Below, in pieces: positions 1-5,481 of a stretch of DNA of 5,605 bases. Position numbers and translations under genes: made by a program. Under the pieces are notes generated by a model, which saw only the letters and a list, made by a program, of their open reading frames with translations, was not told the DNA's origin and did no database searches. This DNA comes from Lutibacter sp. (GTDB lineage Bacteria > Bacteroidota > Bacteroidia > Flavobacteriales > Flavobacteriaceae): NCBI RefSeq assembly GCF_021647475.1, contig NZ_JAKIUR010000094.1:1-5605 (forward strand), read 5' to 3'. Each line of letters begins with the position of its first letter. Positions within the stretch are counted from its first letter, which is position 1.

Positions 1-1
1 A

Positions 2-115
2 GCCTTGAACCTCCTGAAAAATGAACAAACTAAAAAACTGTCGGTTAAAAGCAAAAGACTCAAAGCGGCTTGGGATGAAGACTATTTATTAAGGATATTG
101 AAAATAAAAGTGTGA
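2..115 (+). CDS. ISAs1-family transposase, C-terminal 37 codons (5' part outside the window)
   Basis: The frame is open from base 2 to TGA at 113-115. It encodes a 37-residue tail that begins ALNLLKNEQTKKLSVKSKRL and continues KAAWDEDYLLRILKIKV. The pattern ALNLL, a short polar run, then K-x-KRLKA-x-W-D-x-x-YLL-x-x-L is the conserved C-terminal end of ISAs1-type DDE transposases as I know the family. The DDE catalytic residues lie upstream and are not in the window, so activity cannot be judged. The stop codon falls inside the terminal inverted repeat, as expected for a compact insertion sequence. The same peptide is encoded without change on the complement at 5605-5492. A second frame over this stretch (ATG at 21) is a shadow. 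Confidence 0.75.
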   Translation, partial: ALNLLKNEQTKKLSVKSKRLKAAWDEDYLLRILKIKV

Positions 116-125
116 GTTTGCCCTG
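108..125 (-). repeat. Terminal inverted repeat of the left insertion sequence
   Basis: Read from the element end inward (complement strand) the sequence is CAGGGCAAACTCACACTT. The boundary at 125 is set by the loss of identity with the other copy and by the CAGGG terminus. Its inner length is a guess, because the opposite end of the element is not visible for comparison. Confidence 0.6.
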
Positions 126-170
126 ATGTCTTATTTCTAAAATTAGTATATTGCGTTTAAAATTTATACT

Positions 171-398
171 TTGAAATATATAGAATCATTACGTCATTTT
201 TTTGAAAAGTATGGTTTCGCTGTTTCCTCAAGATTAGCGGATAGGCTTGGAATGAAAGTATCGGATGTTCGATTATTTTTTATTTATATATCGTTTGTTA
301 CCCTTGGATTTTCATTCGGAATATATTTAACCTTGGCTTTTATTTTACGTCTAAAAGATATGATTTATACTAAACGAAGCTCTGTTTTTGATTTATAA
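171..398 (+). CDS. PspC-domain mini-protein, single-pass membrane protein
   Basis: The 75-residue protein is a minimal PspC domain. The N-terminal half (about residues 16-38, VSSRLADRLGMKVSDVRLFF) matches the PspC pattern of a short amphipathic segment followed by G-hydrophobic-x-x-x-x-VR-hydrophobic. One membrane segment follows at about 35-60, and the basic tail ends KRSSVFDL. In enterobacteria PspC belongs to the phage-shock envelope-stress system. Flavobacterial mini-proteins of this kind usually carry only that family name, and their function is not established. The start is TTG at 171: an in-frame TAG at 144-146 excludes a long upstream extension, and no ATG or GTG lies between. The gene begins 45 bp from the insertion-sequence end, so its native promoter may have been replaced. 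The channel gene follows after 6 nt, which suggests co-transcription. Confidence 0.8.
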   Translation: MKYIESLRHFFEKYGFAVSSRLADRLGMKVSDVRLFFIYISFVTLGFSFGIYLTLAFILRLKDMIYTKRSSVFDL

Positions 399-404
399 TT
401 GGTC

Positions 405-1400
405 ATGATTGTAAAAACAAAATTGCGGATTTCATTAGCACTTCTAACTATGGTATTAGTTATTGGTGTAATTGGATATACAATTATTTCTAATGAAACT
501 CTTATTGATTCGTTGTATATGACCGTAATTACCATGTCAACAGTAGGGTTTGGCACACTACACCAATTAAATCAAACAGAAAAATTATTTACCATTATAT
601 TAATCATATTAAGTATTGGTGTTTATGGTTATTCGATAACTGCATTGACAGAATATTTAGCAAATGATAATTTTTTTCAACTTTTAAAATATAAAAAAAT
701 GCAACAAAAAATTCAAAAATTGAAGAATCATACTGTTGTATGTGGCTACGGACGCAATGGTAGGCAAGCAGTTTTAAAACTTAAAATATTTAATAAACCG
801 TACCTTGTTATTGAAAAAAATAAAGAGATATTAAGAGAATTGGAAAATAATGGTATTCTTTATGTTGAAGGCGATGCTACGGATGATGAAACCCTTAATA
901 AGGCAGCCATTAAAAATGCAAATAGTTTAATTACTGCCTTACCTTCTGATGCTGACAATCTATTTGTAGTGCTTTCAGCTAGACAAATAAATAAAGAATT
1001 TACTATAATTAGTAGAGCATCAAATGAATCTTCCTTCAAAAAATTATTAATTGCAGGAGCTACAAATGTTATTATGCCAGATAAGATTGGGGGAGATCAC
1101 ATGGCATCATTAGTAGTAACTCCTAATTTAGTTGAATTTGTAGAGCGATTAACTATTTCAAATGAAACTTCTACAAACTTAGAAGAAATAGAAATTAAGG
1201 ATTTACCTAAAGAACTTATAAATAAAACAATTCTAGATTTAGATTTACGTAAAAGAACAGGTTGTTTAATAATTGGTTTTAAAACGGCTGACCATAAATA
1301 TGTAATTAATCCAGATGGATATACAAAACTTACACTTAATTCAAGTTTAATTGTATTAGGTAAACCTAATCAAATTGAAAAATTGCATCAAATATTATAA
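405..1400 (+). CDS. Two-TM potassium channel with a cytoplasmic RCK (TrkA-N/TrkA-C) domain
   Basis: This looks like an MthK-type potassium channel of 331 residues, counted from ATG 405. Order: TM1 at about 8-28; a pore helix with selectivity filter TVGFG at 46-50; TM2 at about 61-85 with glycines at 72 and 75 that could act as a hinge; a basic linker to about 108; a Rossmann-type RCK_N domain from 109 with GYGRNG at 114-119, acidic Glu137 ending strand 2 (VIEKN) and GDATDD at 156-161; and a TrkA_C-like domain in about the last 75 residues. Four subunits would form the pore, and the RCK domains would sense a nucleotide or ion; the ligand cannot be read from the sequence. The filter is TVGFG-T rather than TVGYG-D. 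A TTG at 399, directly after the pspC stop, would add two residues; ATG 405 is preferred. No Shine-Dalgarno sequence is visible. Potassium selectivity is inferred from the filter. Confidence 0.88.
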   Translation: MIVKTKLRISLALLTMVLVIGVIGYTIISNETLIDSLYMTVITMSTVGFGTLHQLNQTEKLFTIILIILSIGVYGYSITALTEYLANDNFFQLLKYKKMQQKIQKLKNHTVVCGYGRNGRQAVLKLKIFNKPYLVIEKNKEILRELENNGILYVEGDATDDETLNKAAIKNANSLITALPSDADNLFVVLSARQINKEFTIISRASNESSFKKLLIAGATNVIMPDKIGGDHMASLVVTPNLVEFVERLTISNETSTNLEEIEIKDLPKELINKTILDLDLRKRTGCLIIGFKTADHKYVINPDGYTKLTLNSSLIVLGKPNQIEKLHQIL

Positions 1401-1418
1401 TAATTTATATTAGTGATT

Positions 1419-1435
1419 TTAAGGGAATTCCTTAA
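1419..1435 (+). terminator. Weak hairpin after the channel gene, possible terminator
   Basis: The arms TTAAGG (1419-1424) and CCTTAA (1430-1435) flank a 5-nt loop, 18 nt past the channel stop codon. A second small inverted repeat, AAGTTT (1434-1439) with AAACTT (1449-1454), overlaps its edge. No run of T follows either one. The position between two transcription units fits a terminator, but the structure is weak and may be chance in AT-rich DNA. Confidence 0.3.
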
Positions 1436-1443
1436 GTTTAAAG

Positions 1444-1473
1444 TTAAAAACTTGTAGTAACCTCATATTTTTG
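1444..1473 (+). promoter_or_regulatory. Bacteroidota-type promoter for the symporter operon
   Basis: TATTTTTG at 1466-1473 is an exact match to the TAnnTTTG box near -7 used by the Bacteroidota primary sigma factor. Nineteen bases upstream, TTA at 1444-1446 stands where TTG is expected near -33 (two of three bases). The predicted transcript starts around 1478-1481. That puts a leader of about 30 nt ahead of ATG 1512 and makes an earlier TTG at 1479 unlikely as the translation start. Confidence 0.5.
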
Positions 1474-1511
1474 CCATATTGCGGCTACTTTTAAAAATTC
1501 ACCTAAAAATT

Positions 1512-3122
1512 ATGAAGAAAAAACTTCTAACTATTATTTCTTTAATAGTTCCAGTATTAACTTTCGCACAGAAATTAACAATCGATGAAAAAATAGAAGC
1601 AAAATTTAAACCTTTTGCCAATGCTGTTAGTTCTGTAGTTTTTTACCCAATCTCAATTGTTGGTGTAGATGTTCCAATTGTAATTATTGTTTTGTTACTT
1701 GGAGCCTTATTTTTTACACTGTATTTTAAGTTTGCCAATATAACTTTACTAGGTGTTGCCATAAGGACTACTAATGGAAAATATGATGATATAGATTATC
1801 ATTCAGTTGATGAGGTTGCAGGAGATCCAACACCAGGAGGTGATGTTTTTGAAAGTATTCGAGCAGAAGGAGTAGTAGGAGAAGTTACACATTTTCAAGC
1901 TTTAACAGCCGCACTTTCAGCAACAGTAGGCTTAGGGAATATTGCTGGAGTTGCAGTTGCAATTGCAATTGGAGGACCAGGAGCTACGATATGGATGATT
2001 TTAGCTGGTTTTTTAGGGATGTCAACAAAATTAGTTGAAGCTACTTTAGGTGTAAAATACAGAGAAGTTGGTGATGATGGAAAAATATATGGAGGTCCAA
2101 TGTATTATCTAAAAAAAGGGTTAAAAGAAAAGAATTTAGCAGGTTTTGGAAAATTTTTAGCTGTGCTATATGCTGTTTTTGTAATTGGAGGTTCTTTTGG
2201 AGGAGGAAACATGTTTCAATCCAATCAGGCAGCTGCACAATTTAAATTACTTTTTGGTCTTGATTCTGGATTTTTATTTGGCGTATTGCTGGCAGTGTTA
2301 GTTGGTGTTGTGATTATTGGAGGAATTAAAAGAATAGGGCGGGTAACTGAAAAAATAGTGCCATTTATGGCAATTATGTATGTAGGAGCTTCTTTATTAA
2401 TAATTGTTATGAATTTTACAATAATTCCTGCGGCAATGCTTCAAATTTGGAATGGTGCATTTAATCAACCATCAATTGTTGGAGGTGTAATTGGCGTTAT
2501 GATTGTTGGTTTTCAAAGAGCTGCTTTTTCAAATGAGGCAGGTGTTGGGTCAGCATCTATTGCACACGCAGCAGTTAAAACTAAATTTCCGGCAAGTGAA
2601 GGAATTGTAGCTTCAATAGGTCCATTTGTTGATACTGTAATTATTTGTACCATGACCGCTTTGGTAATTGTAGTTACCAATTTGAAGAGTAATTTATTTA
2701 ATTATGCAAATTTAGATGAAGGGAATAATGTAATTATGAACATTTCTGGGAAACATTTGGGTGGTGTTGATTTAACTTCAGTAGCTTTTGATTCTGCAAT
2801 TCCAAATTTTTCAATTATACTAACAATTGCTGTAATACTTTTTGCTTTTTCAACAATGTTATCTTGGTCTTATTATGGAATACAAGGATGGAAATATTTA
2901 TTTGGAAAAAGTAAATTAGCTGACATTTCATACAAATCATTATTCTTAATTTTTGTTGTAATTGGAGCTTCCTCAAGTCTAGGATCTGTAATTGAGTTTT
3001 CTGATGCTATGATATTCGCAATGGTGTTTCCTAATATTATTGGTTTGTTTTTATTAGCTCCAAAGGTAAAACTTGAGGTAGTCAGATATCTTAGTGCAAT
3101 AGGTTATAAAGGGCAAAAATAA
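1512..3122 (+). CDS. Sodium:alanine/glycine symporter (AGCS family)
   Basis: This is a multi-pass inner-membrane carrier that takes up alanine or glycine with Na+. The family is recognised from GLGNIAGVAVAI (140-151), GGPGATIWM (154-162), GGPMYYL (194-200), FSNEAGVGSASIAHA (339-353) and GPFVDT (370-375), spread over about ten hydrophobic segments. From ATG 1512 it has 536 residues, longer than the usual 450 or so. The excess is an N-terminal signal-like stretch (MKKKLLTIIS, hydrophobic core, TFAQ at 17-20), a predicted extracytoplasmic segment at about 21-50, and a polar loop at about 88-125. A TTG at 1479 in the same frame would add 11 residues, but it lies at the predicted transcription start and would put a basic peptide before the signal-like segment, so ATG is chosen. 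It heads a likely operon with the HHH and dehydrogenase genes. The exact amino acid carried is not readable. Confidence 0.92.
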   Translation: MKKKLLTIISLIVPVLTFAQKLTIDEKIEAKFKPFANAVSSVVFYPISIVGVDVPIVIIVLLLGALFFTLYFKFANITLLGVAIRTTNGKYDDIDYHSVDEVAGDPTPGGDVFESIRAEGVVGEVTHFQALTAALSATVGLGNIAGVAVAIAIGGPGATIWMILAGFLGMSTKLVEATLGVKYREVGDDGKIYGGPMYYLKKGLKEKNLAGFGKFLAVLYAVFVIGGSFGGGNMFQSNQAAAQFKLLFGLDSGFLFGVLLAVLVGVVIIGGIKRIGRVTEKIVPFMAIMYVGASLLIIVMNFTIIPAAMLQIWNGAFNQPSIVGGVIGVMIVGFQRAAFSNEAGVGSASIAHAAVKTKFPASEGIVASIGPFVDTVIICTMTALVIVVTNLKSNLFNYANLDEGNNVIMNISGKHLGGVDLTSVAFDSAIPNFSIILTIAVILFAFSTMLSWSYYGIQGWKYLFGKSKLADISYKSLFLIFVVIGASSSLGSVIEFSDAMIFAMVFPNIIGLFLLAPKVKLEVVRYLSAIGYKGQK

Positions 3123-3133
3123 ATTTCAATAGA

Positions 3134-4006
3134 ATGAGCTTTTTTAAATCCCATTTTAACTACAATAAAGGTCAGCGAAATGGAATTTTTGGATTGATAA
3201 TTATTATCGTTTCACTTCAATTAATACTTCATTTTGTTAATTTTTCATCAAATAAATTATCCAGTAATTTATCAGAAGCAGAATTAAAATCCTTTTCAAA
3301 AGAAATGGATTCTTTGCAAAATGATAAATTAAAAAAGAAATCTAAAAAAATATATCCTTTTAACCCTAATTACATTACGGATTTTAAAGGATATCAGTTA
3401 GGACTTTCGGTTAAAGAAATTGACAACTTATTAGCTTATAGAAAACAAGGTAAATTTGTAAACTCTTCAAAAGAATTTCAAAATGTTACCGAAGTTTCTG
3501 ATAGTTTGTTAAAAGCTATTAGTCCGTATTTTAAATTCCCAAACTGGGTAACAAAAAGGAATGTGCTTAGTAAAATAAATTACACTACAAAAGCTAAAAA
3601 TGTAGTAATAAAAGATATTAATACAGCTACTATTTCTGATTTTAAAAAAGTAAGCGGTATTGGAAATAAATTAGCAGAACGAATTATAAAGTACCGTAAT
3701 AAATTACAAGGTTTTTCTTTTAATAGTCAGCTTTACGAAGTTTGGTATTTAGATAAGGATGTTGCTGATAGAGCTTTAAAGAGATTTCAAGTAATAAAAA
3801 AGCCCAATATTTCTAAAATTGATATCAATGAAGCTACTGCTAAACAACTTTATAATAATGTTTATATTAACTATAATTTGGCAAAAATAATTTTAAGTTA
3901 TAGAGATGAAGTTGCTGAAATTCAATCTATTGAAGAATTAAAAAAAATTGATAGTTTTCCGTTGGATAAATTTAATTTAATCGCCTTATATTTGAGGGCT
4001 AATTAA
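3134..4006 (+). CDS. Membrane-anchored helix-hairpin-helix protein with three ComEA-like units
   Basis: The 290-residue protein starts with a short basic segment, then one membrane anchor at about 18-36 (GIFGLIIIIVSLQLILHF), a polar lysine-rich linker at about 45-73 and three helix-hairpin-helix units. Unit 1 (about 76-136) carries LGLSVKEIDNLLAYRKQGKF. Unit 2 (about 161-220) is the most canonical: DINTAT, then VSGIGNKLAERIIKYR with the hairpin GIG at 175-177. Unit 3 (about 228-290) opens KIDINEAT, but its hairpin is NNVYINYNLA, without the G-x-G. HHH units usually bind DNA backbone without sequence specificity, and ComEA of this family binds incoming DNA in transformation. Whether this protein acts in DNA uptake is not shown. 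The basic residues before the anchor predict that the bulk lies outside the cytoplasmic membrane. ATG 3134 is 11 nt after the symporter stop, and no Shine-Dalgarno sequence is visible. Confidence 0.85.
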   Translation: MSFFKSHFNYNKGQRNGIFGLIIIIVSLQLILHFVNFSSNKLSSNLSEAELKSFSKEMDSLQNDKLKKKSKKIYPFNPNYITDFKGYQLGLSVKEIDNLLAYRKQGKFVNSSKEFQNVTEVSDSLLKAISPYFKFPNWVTKRNVLSKINYTTKAKNVVIKDINTATISDFKKVSGIGNKLAERIIKYRNKLQGFSFNSQLYEVWYLDKDVADRALKRFQVIKKPNISKIDINEATAKQLYNNVYINYNLAKIILSYRDEVAEIQSIEELKKIDSFPLDKFNLIALYLRAN

Positions 4007-4025
4007 TATATATTTTATTCCGATT

Positions 4026-5183
4026 ATGTATTTTACTGAAGAACATGAAGCGTTTAGACTAAGTTTTCGAGATTTTTTAAATAAAGAGGTAGTTCCACAT
4101 ATTAATAAGTGGGAAAAAACAGGTAAAATAGAACGTTTTATCTGGAAAAAAATTGGGGATATGGGATATTTTGGTTTAAATTATCCTGAACAATATGGCG
4201 GTCTAGCATTAGATATTTTTTATACCGTTATCTTTCTAGAAGAATTACAAAAAGTTAATTCTGGTGGTTTTGCTGCTGCATTGTGGGCACATGCTTATTT
4301 AGCAATGACACATTTAAATGCAGAAGGAAGTGAAAATATTAAACATAAATATTTAACACCTAGTATTAATGGTGATAAAATTGGTTGTTTGTGTATTACA
4401 GAACCCTATGGAGGAAGTGATGTGGCAGGAATGAAAACTACTGCAGTTAAAAAAGGAGATACTTATGTAATTAATGGTTCCAAAACGTTTATTACAAATG
4501 GGTTTTATTCTGATTATTTAATAGTAACTGCTAAAACCGATACCACTACTAGAACAAAGGGAATAAGTATTTTTATTTTAGATAGAGAAACTAAAGGAAT
4601 TTCTTCAACCAAATTAGATAAATTAGGTTGGAGAGCATCTGATACTGCAGAAATAGCTTTTGATAATGTAGTTATTCCTGCTGAAAATTTATTAGGTGAA
4701 GAAGGTAAAGGATTTACCTATTTAATGAGTCATTTTGCTTTAGAACGTTTAGTTATGGGAGTAAATGCACATGCTAGAGCAGAATACGCTTTAAATTACG
4801 CAATTCAATATATGTCAGAAAGAAAAGCCTTTGGAAAAACGTTAGACTCATTTCAAGCATTGCGTCATAAAGTTGCAGATATGGCAAGTGAAGTTGAAAT
4901 GTGTAAAGAATTTAATTATTCTATTGCAAATAGAATGAAACAAGGACAATATATAGTTAAGGAAGCTAGTATGTCTAAATTGCTTTCTACACAAATGGCA
5001 GATAAAGTAATTAATGAGTGCTTACAATTATTAGGAGGCTATGGATATATGGAAGATTATCCAATGGCTCGATTATTACGCGATAGTAGGCTTGGACAAA
5101 TAGGAGGTGGAACTTCAGAAATCTTGAGAGAGATTATCGCAAAAATGATTATAGATAAGAAAGAGTACAAGCCATCTACATAA
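4026..5183 (+). CDS. Acyl-CoA dehydrogenase, long-chain/isovaleryl type
   Basis: This soluble FAD enzyme makes a trans-2-enoyl-CoA from an acyl-CoA and passes electrons to electron-transfer flavoprotein. At 385 residues it is full length. The helical N-domain covers about 1-118, the beta domain with family signature 1 CITEPYGGSDVAG (123-135) about 119-225, and the C-terminal helical domain about 230-385. SERKAFGK (264-271) and signature 2 (Q334 to D353, with LGGYGYMEDYPMARLLRD) are in the last domain. The medium-chain catalytic Glu, just before GT in YEGT, is Gly361 here (IGGGTSEI). Glu240 in HFALERLVMG lies where long-chain and isovaleryl-CoA dehydrogenases keep theirs, so it is the likely base. 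Overall resemblance is closest to long-chain enzymes, but substrate length is unproven. ATG 4026 follows the HHH stop by 19 nt. The last codons (KKEYKPST) are repeated in diverged form downstream. Confidence 0.93.
   Translation: MYFTEEHEAFRLSFRDFLNKEVVPHINKWEKTGKIERFIWKKIGDMGYFGLNYPEQYGGLALDIFYTVIFLEELQKVNSGGFAAALWAHAYLAMTHLNAEGSENIKHKYLTPSINGDKIGCLCITEPYGGSDVAGMKTTAVKKGDTYVINGSKTFITNGFYSDYLIVTAKTDTTTRTKGISIFILDRETKGISSTKLDKLGWRASDTAEIAFDNVVIPAENLLGEEGKGFTYLMSHFALERLVMGVNAHARAEYALNYAIQYMSERKAFGKTLDSFQALRHKVADMASEVEMCKEFNYSIANRMKQGQYIVKEASMSKLLSTQMADKVINECLQLLGGYGYMEDYPMARLLRDSRLGQIGGGTSEILREIIAKMIIDKKEYKPST
5137..5158 (+). repeat. First copy of a 22-bp direct repeat, inside the dehydrogenase gene
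   Basis: The repeat begins TCGCAAAAATGATT and ends ATAGATAA. It recurs exactly at 5221-5242, 84 bp away. Here it encodes the AKMIID part of the C-terminus. Identity stops at 5136/5220 on the left. After base 5158 the two sequences remain recognisably homologous but diverged, once the inserted element in the second copy is removed. Confidence 0.95.
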
Positions 5184-5197
5184 GTTTGAATTAATTG

Positions 5198-5229
5198 TTT
5201 TTGCGAAAATTGTTTTCAATTCGCAAAAA
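5198..5229. repeat. Perfect 10-bp hairpin just after the dehydrogenase gene
   Basis: TTTTTGCGAA (5198-5207) is the reverse complement of TTCGCAAAAA (5220-5229). The 12-nt loop contains a smaller TTG/CAA pairing around TTTT. It lies 14 nt after the stop codon, where a terminator would be expected. However, the T run is in the left arm and the A run in the right, and no T tract follows, so it is not a standard intrinsic terminator. The right arm includes the first bases of the second 22-bp repeat copy, so the hairpin arose at the duplication junction. Confidence 0.7.
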
Positions 5230-5270
5230 TGATTATAGATAACTGATTGTCCGTAATCTTACATAACGTC

Positions 5271-5314
5271 CGTCACCCTGAACCTGCCAGCAGCAGGCGG
5301 GCTTGTTTCAGGGT
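5271..5314 (+). repeat. Left hairpin unit of the MITE-like element
   Basis: The unit reads CGTCA, then stem CCCTGAA (5276-5282), an inserted palindromic piece (5283-5301), CTTG, and closing stem TTCAGGG (5307-5313). The inserted piece folds as CCTGC (5283-5287) with GCAGG (5293-5297). The unit is GC-rich compared with all its surroundings. It is the same design as the unit at 5351-5395 on the other strand. Confidence 0.8.
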
Positions 5315-5350
5315 CGTATTCAATAAAATACTGGTTATCAGACGAAAATG

Positions 5351-5395
5351 AGATGCTGAAACGAGCCTGCCTTGCCGACAGGCAGGTTCAGCATG
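5351..5395 (-). repeat. Right hairpin unit of the MITE-like element, inverted relative to the left one
   Basis: On the + strand, ATGCTGAA (5353-5360) pairs with TTCAGCAT (5387-5394), and inside it CCTGCCT (5366-5372) pairs with AGGCAGG (5380-5386). Five bases, ACGAG, bulge on one side. Read on the complement, the unit begins TCATGCTGAA-CCTGCC and ends CTCGTTTCAGCATCT, parallel to the left unit. Confidence 0.85.
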
Positions 5396-5481
5396 ACGGT
5401 GTTCTTTATTATTACTAATTACGGACATACAAATAGATAAAAAAGAATATAATTCTGCAACTTAATTTTTTCAGAAAGATT

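Larger units (their letters stand above)
1..125 (+). mobile_element. 3' end of an ISAs1-family insertion sequence (left copy, truncated by the window)
   Basis: This is the terminal part of an insertion sequence. It holds the transposase C-terminus (stop at 113-115) followed closely by the element end, which reads GCCCTG up to base 125. Bases 2-126 are the exact reverse complement of 5481-5605, so the same element lies at the other edge in the opposite orientation. Read inward, the terminal inverted repeat is CAGGGCAAACTCACACTT (108-125 on the complement). CAGGG-type termini fit my knowledge of ISAs1 elements. Base 126 also matches in the two copies, but I treat it as flanking DNA that agrees by chance. 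The other end of the element and its target duplication lie outside the window. Confidence 0.8.
2..126 (+). repeat. Left arm of the 125-bp perfect inverted repeat
   Basis: Base x in this arm pairs with base 5607-x in the right arm, without mismatch, from 2/5605 to 126/5481. At 127/5480 the identity stops (t in the left arm; complement of the right arm is a). The identity therefore ends one base beyond the insertion-sequence end, and the unique flanks differ from there on. The repeat is explained by two copies of one insertion sequence facing each other. Confidence 0.95.
5243..5432. mobile_element. 190-bp MITE-like element with 8-bp target duplication
   Basis: The element is flanked by ATAGATAA at 5235-5242 and 5433-5440. 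The terminal inverted repeats are CTGATTGTCCGTAAT (5243-5257) and, from the other end, TTGTATGTCCGTAAT (5432-5418). They match at 12 of 15 positions, and the inner ten (TGTCCGTAAT, 5248-5257 with 5418-5427) are perfect. It contains no plausible gene. Inside are two GC-rich hairpin units pointing at each other and a small central hairpin (GTATT 5316-5320 with AATAC 5327-5331). Clean removal with one target copy restores the reading frame of the second dehydrogenase tail, which supports these boundaries. The transposase that mobilises it is not identifiable; its ends do not resemble the CAGGG ends of the flanking insertion sequences. Confidence 0.75.
5221..5465 (+). pseudogene. Diverged second copy of the dehydrogenase 3' end, interrupted by a MITE-like element
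   Basis: Bases 5221-5242 repeat 5137-5158 exactly. If the element at 5243-5432 and one 8-bp target duplication are removed, base 5242 joins 5441. The frame then reads GCA AAA ATG ATT ATA GAT AAA AAA GAA TAT AAT TCT GCA ACT TAA, that is AKMIIDKKEYNSAT-stop, ending at 5465. The intact gene ends AKMIIDKKEYKPST-stop. Past the exact 22 bp, 16 of 25 bases match over the final codons, with several silent differences, so this is a diverged homologous end and not a recent tandem copy. No start or body of a second dehydrogenase is present. It may be the remnant of an earlier allele or a paralogue left by recombination. Confidence 0.8.

Noticed and set aside
21..92. Small ATG-started frame in the left edge repeat
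   Set aside because: It runs out of frame over the transposase C-terminus, which gives a clear family match in the frame beginning at base 2.
365..556. Open frame of 63 codons on the minus strand across the pspC-channel junction
   Set aside because: It overlaps two well-supported + strand genes, has no recognisable domain and no promoter; it is a shadow.
1479..1511. TTG start for the symporter 11 codons upstream
   Set aside because: It coincides with the predicted transcription start and would put a basic peptide ahead of a normal signal-like N-terminus. ATG 1512 fits better.
2041..2238. Open frame of 65 codons on the minus strand inside the symporter gene
   Set aside because: Its Leu/His/Gln-rich translation reflects the reverse of a membrane-protein coding sequence. 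It lies wholly within a clear gene.
171..5183. A new multi-gene system formed by the five genes together
   Set aside because: Each gene belongs to a known housekeeping-type family, and nothing in their domains points to a joint mechanism. Shared direction and short spacing show only co-transcription.
5276..5313. Intrinsic terminator formed by the left GC-rich hairpin
   Set aside because: No T tract follows on either strand, and the hairpin belongs to the inserted element and not to the operon.
5271..5395. CRISPR array or small RNA gene in the GC-rich repeats behind the dehydrogenase
   Set aside because: There are only two units, in inverted orientation, with no regular spacers. Terminal inverted repeats and target duplications show a mobile element instead.
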